64,000 nucleotides of DNA, taken from positions 1 to 64,000 of the forward strand of contig CAVYXQ010000011.1 of the NCBI GenBank assembly GCA_963772555.1. Reading direction: 5' to 3'. The notes under the pieces were generated by a model. The model saw nothing but the letters and a program-made list of their open reading frames with translations. It did not search any database and was not told where the DNA came from. A program made the translations under genes and the position numbers. Source of the DNA: Roseiarcus sp963772555. Its GTDB lineage: Bacteria > Pseudomonadota > Alphaproteobacteria > Rhizobiales > Beijerinckiaceae. Position 1 is the stretch's first letter; every line of letters begins with the position of its first letter. This document shows positions 25,485 to 34,459 of the stretch, one piece after another.

Positions 25485-26312
25485 ATGCCACTCGACGTCC
25501 TGAACTTGCAAAACTTCTATGCCTCGCCTCTCGGGGAGGTGTCGCGCAGGCTCGTGAGCCGTGTCATCCGCTCCCGTTGGGAGACTGCGGCGGGGCTGGC
25601 CGTCGCCGCGCTGGGCTATGGATCGCCATACATCGAACGCTTTCGCGACACGGCGGAGCGCTGCATCGCGCTGATGCCGGCTGAGCAAGGCGTGCTGATC
25701 TGGCCGGACGAGCGCGCCTGTTCCGCAGCCCTGGTGGAGACGCAGATGCTCCCTTTGCCCGACGGCTCGATCGATCGCCTGTTGCTCGCGCACGCCCTGG
25801 AGACGGCGTCGCAGCCCGAGGCGCTGCTGGAGGAAGTCTGGCGCGTCGTTGCGCCGGAGGGCCGCGTGATGATCGTCGCTCCGTCCCGGCGCGGGGTTTG
25901 GGCGCGCACCGACGCGACGCCGTACGGGCACGGGCTGCCCTACTCCCGGACGCAGTTGCGCGATCTCCTGCAACGCGCCCTGTTGTCGCCGGTCTTCTGG
26001 GGCGAAGCGCTCTATTCGCCTCCGATCGCCCGCCAGTTCGTCATCCGCTCGGCCCCCGCCGTCGAACGGCTCGGCGCGGCGCTCAGCCTGCCCTTTGCCG
26101 GCGTCCACATCGTGGAGGCGGTCAAACAGGTCTATCGTCCGGTCGCAGCGCGCGCAGCACCCCGGCCGAGGCTTGTGCCGCTGCACCCCGCGCTAGCCCC
26201 GGCGGCCCGCCGCCAGATTCACGGCGTCCGTTCGCCTGGCGCGACTCGTTTTGCAGTTGGCGCCGCCGCAAGCCCGTGGTTTAGAGGCCGCGTCAATCCT
26301 CCAACCCGGTGA
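25485..26312 (+). CDS. Class I SAM-dependent methyltransferase-like protein
   Basis: 275 aa; methyltransferase_11-like. Readable features are VAALGYGSPYIERFRDTAER in the position of the SAM loop, then MLPLPDGSIDRLLLAHALE and LLEEVWRVVAPEGRVMIVAP, the acidic/post-II and post-III motifs of small-molecule methyltransferases. The canonical GxGxG SAM loop is weak. This gene is regularly found divergent from gloB in alphaproteobacteria, as here. The C-terminal 60 residues are Pro/Arg-rich. Substrate is unknown. The gpmA ATG follows 5 bp after its stop. Confidence 0.8.
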   Translation: MPLDVLNLQNFYASPLGEVSRRLVSRVIRSRWETAAGLAVAALGYGSPYIERFRDTAERCIALMPAEQGVLIWPDERACSAALVETQMLPLPDGSIDRLLLAHALETASQPEALLEEVWRVVAPEGRVMIVAPSRRGVWARTDATPYGHGLPYSRTQLRDLLQRALLSPVFWGEALYSPPIARQFVIRSAPAVERLGAALSLPFAGVHIVEAVKQVYRPVAARAAPRPRLVPLHPALAPAARRQIHGVRSPGATRFAVGAAASPWFRGRVNPPTR

Positions 26313-26317
26313 GAGCG

Positions 26318-26947
26318 ATGTCCGACGCTGAACGCCTGCTCGTGCTGCTGCGCCACGGACAGAGCGAATGGAACCTCAAGAACCTGTTTACCGGTTGGCG
26401 CGATGTCGACCTGAGCCCGACCGGCGTCGAAGAGGCCAGGCAAGCGGGACGACGCATGAAAGCCCACGGCCTCGTCTTCGACCTGGCTTTCACCTCGGCG
26501 CTTATCCGGGCGCAGCACACGCTCGCGCTGACGCTCGCCGAAATGGACCAGAAGGGCCTCGCGGAAATGCGCGACCAGGCGCTGAACGAGCGCGACTACG
26601 GCGATCTGGTTGGGCTCAACAAGGACGATGCGCGCAAGAAATGGGGAGAGGAGCAGGTCCACAAATGGCGCCGGAGCTACGACGTGCAGCCGCCCGGAGG
26701 CGAGAGCCTGAAAGACACGGTTGCCCGCGCGCTCCCCTATTATTGCCAGAACATTTTGCCCGCTGTGCTCGGCGGCAAGCGGGTGCTCGTCGCGGCGCAC
26801 GGCAACAGCCTGCGCGCGCTGGTGATGGTGCTCGATCGGCTTACGCCCGCCACCATTCCCGCCGTCGAAATCGCCACGGGCGTGCCGCTGGTCTACCGCC
26901 TCAACGCCGATTCGACCGTGGCTTCCAAGGAGATCTTAACCGCCTGA
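26318..26947 (+). CDS. gpmA: 2,3-bisphosphoglycerate-dependent phosphoglycerate mutase
   Basis: Interconverts 3- and 2-phosphoglycerate in glycolysis; 209 aa. The phosphohistidine is in LLRHGQSEWNLKNLFTGWRD (His13), the second His in VAAHGNSLRALVM. ALNERDYGDLVGLNKDDARK and KWGEEQ carry the catalytic Glu and family loop, and RRSYDVQPPGGESLKDT follows. It is shorter than the E. coli enzyme (250 aa), as is usual for alphaproteobacterial forms. ATG 26318 gives the standard start; GTG 26309 would add three residues. Confidence 0.95.
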   Translation: MSDAERLLVLLRHGQSEWNLKNLFTGWRDVDLSPTGVEEARQAGRRMKAHGLVFDLAFTSALIRAQHTLALTLAEMDQKGLAEMRDQALNERDYGDLVGLNKDDARKKWGEEQVHKWRRSYDVQPPGGESLKDTVARALPYYCQNILPAVLGGKRVLVAAHGNSLRALVMVLDRLTPATIPAVEIATGVPLVYRLNADSTVASKEILTA

Positions 26948-27028
26948 CGCGTTCTCGGCGCCCTGCCGGTTTCCGCCGCTCTCGGTTAAGCTTCATCTTC
27001 GCTGATTCGGTTTTCGGAGGCAGGCGAC

Positions 27029-27448
27029 ATGTGGGCAAGAGCGGCCGCGCTCGGCGCGGCGATGGCGGCGGCGACGACTGCGGCGTTTGCCGGCCAGTAC
27101 GAATTCCTAGCCGCGCCGCAGATCAATTTGTCGCTTGTCTACCGGCTCGACAAACTGACCGGCGATGTCGTCGCCTGCCAGTTCGCCCATAACCCGGGGC
27201 GGACCGATGTCGGGCCCGGGGCGTTCGGCGTCACCAACTGCTATCGCGGCGGCGACGGCGCGACCAAGCAGGAGCCGGGCGACTACGGCCTCGTCGCCAC
27301 CCGCCACGAACAGGAGGGCGGCGTTTTTCGCGTCAATTATCGCAATGGCGGCCTTAGCATCTGCTATCTCTATTTCCAGCGGGAGAAAGAGGGCGACCAC
27401 GAGGCGATCGCGGACCAGTACGTGGTGTGCACCCCGGAGTGGAAATAG
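27029..27448 (+). CDS. Secreted hypothetical protein
   Basis: 139 aa, not recognised. The first 22 residues (MWARAAALGAAMAAATTAAF followed by AG) form a plausible signal peptide. The mature part has four cysteines (ACQFAH, NCYRG, SICYLYF, VCTPEWK) that could form two disulfides in the periplasm. The ATG is preceded by GGAGGCAGG. It stands alone between gpmA and mnmE. No function is suggested. Confidence 0.7.
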   Translation: MWARAAALGAAMAAATTAAFAGQYEFLAAPQINLSLVYRLDKLTGDVVACQFAHNPGRTDVGPGAFGVTNCYRGGDGATKQEPGDYGLVATRHEQEGGVFRVNYRNGGLSICYLYFQREKEGDHEAIADQYVVCTPEWK

Positions 27449-27510
27449 CGCTGGCCGCGCCTCGCGAGAGCCGATCTCCCGCCTGAGGCGTACAAAGGCG
27501 GTCTGACCCC

Positions 27511-28833
27511 GTGTTTCCCAGCGACCGCGATACGATTTTCGCCTTGGCCTCTGGGGCTGGGAAAGCCGCCATCGCCGTCTTTCGCGTCTCCGGGCCGGGA
27601 TGCTCTGTGGCCCTCGCGGCGCTCGCGCCGGATGCGAAATTTCCGGCGCGCCGCGCCGTTATCACCGGCATGAGGCGCCCGTCTTCGGGTGAACCGATCG
27701 AGCGGGCCCTGATTACTCGCTTCGAAGCGCCGGCGAGCTTCACCGGCGAGGACCTGGTCGAGATCGGGGTGACCGGCGGCAGGGCGATGGTCGCCGCAAC
27801 CGCGCGGGCGCTGGCAGAGATTCCCGGCCTGCGTCCGGCTGAGCCCGGGGAGTTCGCCTGGCGCGCGTTTCTGAACGGCAAGATCGATCTCTCTGAGGTC
27901 GAGGGCCTCGCGGACCTGGTCGATGCGGAGACCGAGGCGCAACGCCGTCAGGCGCAACGGATCGCCGGCGGCGCGCTCAGACGCGAATGCGAGGCGATTC
28001 GGCAGACGCTCATCGGCGCGATGGCCGTCCTCGAGGCGCAGATCGATTTCTCCGACGTCGAGGACGCGGACGGCCTGACGCTCCCGACGGTGAGGCAGGC
28101 TCTGCGCCATGCCCTCGAACGGGTCGACCGGGCGCTCGCCACCGCCTCCGCCGCCGCGAGGCTGCGGGAGGGCTTCGTCGTCGTCATCGCCGGCGCGCCC
28201 AATGTCGGCAAGTCGACGCTGATGAATGCGCTGTCCGGCCGCGACGTGGCGATCACCTCGCCTTTCGCCGGGACGACGCGCGATCCGATCGAAGTCTTTC
28301 TCGACTTGCGCGGCCTGCCGGTCACGCTGGTCGATACAGCGGGCATTCGCGAAGCCGACGATCCGGTCGAGCGCGAAGGCGTCGAAAGGGCAATGGGGCG
28401 CGCCAGCCATGCGGATCTGACGCTCTGGCTCGACGACGGCGACGGCGCCGCAGCGCCGCTGCTGGGAGGGCAGGCGATACGCGTGCGAACCAAGATCGAC
28501 CGGGACCGGCCGGGACCGGCCGAGATCGCGCCGTTCGCCATTTCGGCGAGGACCGGCGAAGGGATCGACGAGCTGCTTGACGCGATCGCCGATCTGGCGG
28601 AAGAGCGCATGGCGTCTGCTGAACCCGCCGTTTTGACCCTGGAGCGGCATCGGCAGGCCTTTGAGGATGCGCGCGAGGGGCTATCTTCGGCGCTGGCGCC
28701 GGAAGCGACCGAGGCGGAGCTGATCGCGGAGGATTTGCGTCGCGCGGCTGCGGCCCTTGACCGGGTCGTCGGCCGAATAGGCGTCGAGGATGTCCTCGGA
28801 GAGATATTTTCACGTCTTTGCGTCGGTAAGTAG
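27511..28833 (+). CDS. mnmE: tRNA modification GTPase MnmE
   Basis: With MnmG installs the carboxymethylaminomethyl group on U34 of certain tRNAs; 440 aa. N-terminal tetrahydrofolate-binding domain includes SGEPIERALITRFEAPASFT and GEFAWRAFLNGKIDLSEVEG. The embedded G domain has G1 GAPNVGKSTLMNALSG, G2 TTRDPIEVF, G3 VDTAGIREADDPVE and a degenerate G4 (RTKIDRD rather than NKxD). The C-terminal Cys motif is CVGK. GTG 27511 gives the standard N-terminus (FPSDRDTIFALASG). It starts the mnmE-mnmG-rsmG-parA-parB block near the origin. Confidence 0.96.
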   Translation: MFPSDRDTIFALASGAGKAAIAVFRVSGPGCSVALAALAPDAKFPARRAVITGMRRPSSGEPIERALITRFEAPASFTGEDLVEIGVTGGRAMVAATARALAEIPGLRPAEPGEFAWRAFLNGKIDLSEVEGLADLVDAETEAQRRQAQRIAGGALRRECEAIRQTLIGAMAVLEAQIDFSDVEDADGLTLPTVRQALRHALERVDRALATASAAARLREGFVVVIAGAPNVGKSTLMNALSGRDVAITSPFAGTTRDPIEVFLDLRGLPVTLVDTAGIREADDPVEREGVERAMGRASHADLTLWLDDGDGAAAPLLGGQAIRVRTKIDRDRPGPAEIAPFAISARTGEGIDELLDAIADLAEERMASAEPAVLTLERHRQAFEDAREGLSSALAPEATEAELIAEDLRRAAAALDRVVGRIGVEDVLGEIFSRLCVGK

Positions 28834-28845
28834 GTGTTTCAAGAT

Positions 28846-30750
28846 ATGTTTCACGTGAAACAGGCGCCGGAACCCGTTTTCGACGTCGTGGTGATCGGCG
28901 GCGGACACGCCGGCTGCGAAGCCGCCGCCGCCGCCGCCCGCTGCGGCGCGTCGACGGCGCTCGTCACCCATCGATTCGCCACCATCGGCGAGATGTCGTG
29001 CAATCCGGCCATCGGCGGCCTCGGCAAGGGCCATCTCGTGCGCGAGATCGACGCGCTCGATGGCTTGATGGCGCGCGCCGCGGACCTGGCCGGCATCCAG
29101 TTCCGCGTCCTCAACCGCCGCAAGGGCCCGGCCGTCCAAGGTCCGCGCGCGCAAGCCGACCGTGCCCTCTACCGGCGCGCCATGCAGGGCCTGATCCACG
29201 AAACTGCCGGTCTCACCGTCGTCGAAGGCGAAGCGGCCCGCCTCCTCTCGGAGGACGGCGCCGTCACGGGCGTCGCGCTCGCCGACGGTCGCGCCCTTCC
29301 TTGCCGCGCCGTCGTCATCACCGCGGGCACCTTTCTGCGCGGCGTCATCCATCTCGGGGAGGCGCGCACCCCCGCCGGGCGATTTGGCGATCCGGCCTCG
29401 GTCTCGCTGGCGTTGAGCCTCGAGGCCGCCGGCTTTTCCCTCGCGCGCCTCAAGACCGGTACGCCGCCCCGCCTCGACAGGGGCACGATCGACTTCGCTT
29501 CGCTCGAGGTCCAGCGCGGGGACGCGCCGCCCGAATTCTTTTCTTGGCGGACGACATCCCCCGCCGCGCCGCAACTGCCCTGTCACATCACCAGGACGAC
29601 CCTCGAGACCCACCGCCTTGTCCGCGCCGATTCGCATCGCTCGGCAGTCTATTCCGGCGCCATCTCCGGACGCGGTCCCCGCTACTGTCCCTCGATCGAA
29701 GACAAGGTCATGCGCTTCGCCGACCGCGACAGCCATCAGATCTTCCTCGAGCCCGAGGGCGTCGACGATCCGCTCATCTATCCGAACGGCATTTCGACTT
29801 CACTGCCGGAGGAGACGCAGCGGGCGATGATCGCCACCATTCCCGGCCTTGAGCGGGCGCGCCTGGCGCGGCCGGGCTACGCGATCGAATACGACTATAT
29901 CGATCCGCGCGGTCTTGACCCCACGCTGGAAGCGCGGCGGCTGACCGGGCTCTTTCTCGCCGGGCAGATCAACGGAACGACCGGCTACGAGGAGGCGGCG
30001 GCGCAGGGGCTGCTCGCCGGGATCAACGCCGCCCGGCGGGCGGGCTCCCTGTCCCTCGCCACGTTCGACCGCGCCGATTCCTATCTCGGCGTCATGGTCG
30101 ACGACCTCACGACCCACGGCGTCAGCGAGCCCTATCGCATGTTCACCTCGCGAGCCGAGTACCGGCTATCGCTGAGAGCCGACAATGCTGACGAGCGGCT
30201 GACCGAGAAGGGCGTCGCGCTGGGGTGCGTCGGTCACGATCGGGCGCAGGCGTTCCAGGAGACGAGAGAGAGCCTGGAGCGCGCCCGCGCGATGCTGAAG
30301 GCCGCCACGGCGACGCCGGCGGCGCTCGAGGCGCACGGCCTCGCCGTCAATCGGGCCGGCGCGCGCCGCTCGGCCTTCGAGCTCGCCGCCCAGCCGCAGT
30401 TTCCGATTGCCGCGCTCGCCCGCGTCTGGCCGGCCTTCGCCACGATCCCGGCCGCGCTCGTCCCCCGCCTCGAGGCCGACGCAAAATACGCCGTCTATCT
30501 CGACCGCCAGGCCGACGACGTCGCCCGCTACCGGCGCGAGGACGCGATGGCCCTGCCCGACGATCTCGACTTCGCCCGCATCTCCGGCCTTTCCAGCGAA
30601 TTGCAGCAGAAGTTCATCGCTGTCCGCCCCCGCAGCCTCGGCCAAGCCGGCCGCATCGAAGGGGTGACGCCGGCGGCGCTGGCGCTCATCGCCGCGCACG
30701 CCCGCCGCTCGGCGCGGCGCGCCGAGCCGACCCCGGACCGCGTCGCGTGA
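28846..30750 (+). CDS. mnmG: tRNA uridine-5-carboxymethylaminomethyl modification enzyme MnmG
   Basis: FAD/NADH partner of MnmE, 634 aa. The FAD motif is VVVIGGGHAGCEAAAAAARC; further family blocks are MSCNPAIGGLGKGHLVREID, KGPAVQGPRAQADRALYRRA and SRAEYRLSLRADNADERLTE. The C-terminal MnmE-binding domain includes DLDFARISGLSSELQQKF. ATG 28846 starts the MFHVKQ peptide; these first codons are part of a perfect parS site (28847-28862), so the N-terminus is shaped by ParB binding. GTG 28834 could add four residues. The stop overlaps the rsmG start (GTGA). Confidence 0.96.
   Translation: MFHVKQAPEPVFDVVVIGGGHAGCEAAAAAARCGASTALVTHRFATIGEMSCNPAIGGLGKGHLVREIDALDGLMARAADLAGIQFRVLNRRKGPAVQGPRAQADRALYRRAMQGLIHETAGLTVVEGEAARLLSEDGAVTGVALADGRALPCRAVVITAGTFLRGVIHLGEARTPAGRFGDPASVSLALSLEAAGFSLARLKTGTPPRLDRGTIDFASLEVQRGDAPPEFFSWRTTSPAAPQLPCHITRTTLETHRLVRADSHRSAVYSGAISGRGPRYCPSIEDKVMRFADRDSHQIFLEPEGVDDPLIYPNGISTSLPEETQRAMIATIPGLERARLARPGYAIEYDYIDPRGLDPTLEARRLTGLFLAGQINGTTGYEEAAAQGLLAGINAARRAGSLSLATFDRADSYLGVMVDDLTTHGVSEPYRMFTSRAEYRLSLRADNADERLTEKGVALGCVGHDRAQAFQETRESLERARAMLKAATATPAALEAHGLAVNRAGARRSAFELAAQPQFPIAALARVWPAFATIPAALVPRLEADAKYAVYLDRQADDVARYRREDAMALPDDLDFARISGLSSELQQKFIAVRPRSLGQAGRIEGVTPAALALIAAHARRSARRAEPTPDRVA
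28847..28862. promoter_or_regulatory. parS: parS centromere site 1
   Basis: TGTTTCACGTGAAACA, a perfect 16-bp match to the universal ParB-binding palindrome. It overlaps the first six codons of mnmG and lies 3.5 kb from parB. Confidence 0.95.
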
Positions 30751-31415
30751 GCCGCAGGGCGGGGCCCGGCGACGACGCCGAGCGCCTCGCCCGAGACCGG
30801 GCCGCCGCCTTGCGCCTCTTCCCTGTTTCACGTGAAACAGGGAAGAGGCTCGATCTCTATGTCGAGCTTCTCGGCCGCTGGCGGCGCGCGACGAACCTCA
30901 TCGGCGAAACGACCTTCGCCTCCGTCTGGACCCGCCACATCGCCGACAGCGCTCAGCTCCCCGCCCTGGCTCCAAAGGCGAATCGCTGGGCCGACCTCGG
31001 TTCGGGCGCGGGCTTCCCCGGCTTGGTGATCGCCATCCAGCTGGCCGAGGTCCCCGGCGCCGTCGTTCACTGTATCGAAAGCGACAGGCGCAAGTGCGCC
31101 TTCCTGCGCGAGGTCGCCCGCGCGACCGGCGCCGCGGCGGAGATTCATGCCGGACGGGTCGAGGAGGTCGACGCGGCCAGCCTCGGACCTGTGGACGCCG
31201 TGACGGCAAGAGCGTTCGCCCCCTTGTCGACGACGATCGCATTGGCCAAAGTCTGGCTGGATGAGGGGGCAGTCGGCGTCTTCCCGCGAGGCCGGTCGGC
31301 GCAAGAACAGCTCGAGACGACGCCTTTTGCCGGAGTTTATGCGGTCGACATTGTTCCGAGCCTAGTCGATAAGGATGCCGCGATCCTCCTGATTCGCCAG
31401 CGCCCGAAAGCCTGA
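30747..31415 (+). CDS. rsmG: 16S rRNA (guanine527-N7)-methyltransferase
   Basis: Methylates G527 of 16S rRNA; 222 aa. SAM motif I is WADLGSGAGFPGLVIAI; ESDRRKCAFLREVARATGAA and DAVTARAFAPLSTTI follow, all typical of GidB. The N-terminus contains LFPVSRETGKRLD; the bases encoding PVSRET are a parS site. I chose GTG 30747, which overlaps the mnmG stop and gives a normal length. parA starts 4 bp after the stop. Confidence 0.95.
   Translation: MSRRAGPGDDAERLARDRAAALRLFPVSRETGKRLDLYVELLGRWRRATNLIGETTFASVWTRHIADSAQLPALAPKANRWADLGSGAGFPGLVIAIQLAEVPGAVVHCIESDRRKCAFLREVARATGAAAEIHAGRVEEVDAASLGPVDAVTARAFAPLSTTIALAKVWLDEGAVGVFPRGRSAQEQLETTPFAGVYAVDIVPSLVDKDAAILLIRQRPKA
30814..30849. promoter_or_regulatory. 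parS: parS centromere site 2 inside a 36-bp perfect palindrome
   Basis: The core TGTTTCACGTGAAACA is at 30824-30839. Perfect symmetry continues for ten more bases on each side (GCCTCTTCCC on the left, its complement on the right). It lies within codons 23-34 of rsmG. Confidence 0.95.
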
Positions 31416-31418
31416 TTG

Positions 31419-32264
<846 letters not shown>

Positions 32265-32302
32265 AAATGGGTTTTTTCGACACCGATCAGGAGGGCCGAG
32301 CC

Positions 32303-33190
32303 ATGGCCGAGGACGCCGCCCGCGCTGAGCATCGGCCCCGTCTCGGGCGAGGTCTGGCCGCCTTGCTCGGGGCTGCGGCGGATGTGCCCGAAGCCGCCGC
32401 GACCGGCAGCGGGGTCCGCAAGGCGCCGATCGAATTCCTGCGCCCCAATCCGCGCAACCCGCGCAAGCGCTTCGACGATGCGGAGCTCGAGGAGCTTGCG
32501 GCGTCGATCAAGGAGCGCGGCGTGATCCAGCCTGTGCTGGTGCGGCCGATCCCGCGCGTCGCCGACGCCTACGAGATCATCGCCGGCGAGCGCCGGTGGC
32601 GCGCCGCCCAGCGAGCCGGACAGCACGATATTCCGATCATCGTCGCCGACGTCGGCGACCGCGAGGCGCTCGAACTCGCCATTGTCGAGAATGTTCAGCG
32701 CGCCGACCTCAACGCCCTCGAGGAAGCCGCGGGCTACGCCCAGCTCGGATCCGACTACGGCTATTCGCATGGCGACATCGCCCGCGTCGTCGGCAAGAGC
32801 CGCAGCCACATCGCCAACACGCTGCGTCTCAACAATCTTCCCGAGCACACAAGGACGCTGCTGGCGAAGGGCGACATCTCGGCCGGCCACGGCCGTGCGC
32901 TGCTGGCGGTGGCTCAGCCGGACGCGATCGCCGACCGCATCGTCACGGAAGGGCTCACGGTTCGCGACATCGAACGCATGGGCGAGAACGCCGGCAAGAC
33001 GGCGCGCGGCCGCAAGCCGCCGGCCAGGGTCGACGCCGATACGCTCGCCTTGCAGGACAAGGTCGGCCTGGCGCTCGGGGCGAAAGTAACGATCCGCCAC
33101 ACCGGGGAAAGCGGCGACATCCGCATCGCCTTCCGCGATTTCGAACAGCTCGACGATTTCTGCCGCCGCCTCTGCCAGCCGGCGCGCTGA
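32303..33190 (+). CDS. parB: Chromosome partitioning protein ParB
   Basis: CTPase clamp that loads at parS and spreads; 295 aa from ATG 32303, which has an excellent AGGAGGG site 7 bp upstream. ATG 32267 would add 12 residues. HRPRLGRGLAALLGAAAD is the ParA-interacting N-terminus. The CTP-binding (ParB/Srx) domain has PNPRNPRKRFDDAELEELA, ERGVIQPVLVRP and AGERRWRAAQRAG, with ENVQRADLNALEEAAGYAQL next. The helix-turn-helix is GDIARVVGKSRSHIANTLRL followed by SAGHGRALLA. The C-terminal dimer domain (IRIAFRDFEQLDDFCRRL) is complete. It converges with holA. Confidence 0.96.
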   Translation: MAEDAARAEHRPRLGRGLAALLGAAADVPEAAATGSGVRKAPIEFLRPNPRNPRKRFDDAELEELAASIKERGVIQPVLVRPIPRVADAYEIIAGERRWRAAQRAGQHDIPIIVADVGDREALELAIVENVQRADLNALEEAAGYAQLGSDYGYSHGDIARVVGKSRSHIANTLRLNNLPEHTRTLLAKGDISAGHGRALLAVAQPDAIADRIVTEGLTVRDIERMGENAGKTARGRKPPARVDADTLALQDKVGLALGAKVTIRHTGESGDIRIAFRDFEQLDDFCRRLCQPAR

Positions 33191-33282
33191 CCGCTGGCGG
33201 GCGCCATAGCGAGACGGGCGTTCTTCCAAGCGGCCGATCGCGCCGCCTTCTCGCGCAAGCGACCGCAAGCAGGAGACTGGGG

Positions 33283-34305
33283 CTATCGCCTTCGCCGCGA
33301 GGCCAGCGCCCACAGGGCGCGGGTCGCGAGGCTTTCGGCCAGGCGCGGGTCAGTGCGGACGTTGGCGCTGGCGGCGCGCACCCCGGGCAGCCGCTGTGCG
33401 AGCAATTCGGAGGTCCAGCGCTCCGCCTGATGGCCGAGCGAGCGCTTCGCAGCCGGCGGCAACCGGACGAACAGGGCCTGGCAGCCCGCGTCGAACGACT
33501 TTCCCTGGTCCATTTCGACCCGCAGCCGATGCAGGAGCGTCAGCCGCTGAACCAGCCGCACGAGGAGCTGGTCTCCCTCGCCGCCCTCGCTGAAGAAACG
33601 GGTGGCCAACGCGGCAACCTCCGCCAGGTCGCCGCCGAGCGCCCGGTCGATCAGGTCGTCGAGAACCGACGGCGCGGCGTCCGACACGATGGCTTCGACG
33701 TCCTCGGCCGAGACCGGGGAACGGCCCCGGGCGTAGAGCATCAGCTTGGCGATTTCGCCCCTTGTCGTCTGGCGGTCGGCGCCCAGAAGCGCGAACAGGG
33801 CGCTGCGAGCCTCGGGAGCGACCGCGAGGCCGGCCGCCCTGGCCTCGGCATCGATGAGGGGACCCAGCGTCCTAGTATCGTCCGAATAGCATTCGATCGC
33901 CGCCGTGGCGGGCCTGGTCTCGAACGCGCTGCGCAGCGCCGTCCCCTTTTTCAGCTGACCCGCCTTGATGACGATGACGCAGTCGGCCGGCGGACGGGCG
34001 AACAAGGGCTCCAGCGCCGCCATGAGGTCGCGGCCCTGCGCGTCGATCCAGATCGCCCGGGCGCCGCCGAACATCGAGATCGCATAGGCCTCGTCGGCGA
34101 GAAGGCCGGGATCGCGCGCGACCGCGTCGCCCTCGAGCCGCACCAGACGCAGCGGATCGGCGTCCCCGGCGAGCGCCTTATGGAGGATGGATCGCGCCCG
34201 CTCATGCGCAAGCCCCTCGTCCGGCCCATGGACCAGAAAAAACAGAATGTCTTTCGGTAGGCGTTCGATAAACCCGTCCGCCGCAGCGCTGGCGACGGCG
34301 CTCAT
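33283..34305 (-). CDS. holA: DNA polymerase III subunit delta
   Basis: Clamp-loader subunit that opens the sliding clamp, 340 aa. The N-terminal region FFLVHGPDEGLAHERARSIL resembles the family's pseudo-P-loop, followed by VRLEGDAVARDPGLLADEAY and ISMFGGARAIWI, where EA..SMFGG.R is the HolA signature. LPPAAKRSLGHQAERW and DPRLAESLATRALWALASR are typical of the C-terminal collar domain. In relatives leuS and lptE precede holA; here leuB is divergent, so this gene has been relocated. Confidence 0.93.
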   Translation of the reverse strand: MSAVASAAADGFIERLPKDILFFLVHGPDEGLAHERARSILHKALAGDADPLRLVRLEGDAVARDPGLLADEAYAISMFGGARAIWIDAQGRDLMAALEPLFARPPADCVIVIKAGQLKKGTALRSAFETRPATAAIECYSDDTRTLGPLIDAEARAAGLAVAPEARSALFALLGADRQTTRGEIAKLMLYARGRSPVSAEDVEAIVSDAAPSVLDDLIDRALGGDLAEVAALATRFFSEGGEGDQLLVRLVQRLTLLHRLRVEMDQGKSFDAGCQALFVRLPPAAKRSLGHQAERWTSELLAQRLPGVRAASANVRTDPRLAESLATRALWALASRRRR

Positions 34306-34459
34306 GCCCGCGCCTGTCGCCGCAGCGCGTTTTGTCGCGCTCGTTGCGCGCGGCGGACGCGGCTAGCGACGGCGTCACCAACGGCTCGCACCTTTCGTGG
34401 TCGCTGAAAATCGTCTAGCACTCACGACTTATTCCCCCTCGAAGCCGGCGATGCAACCC

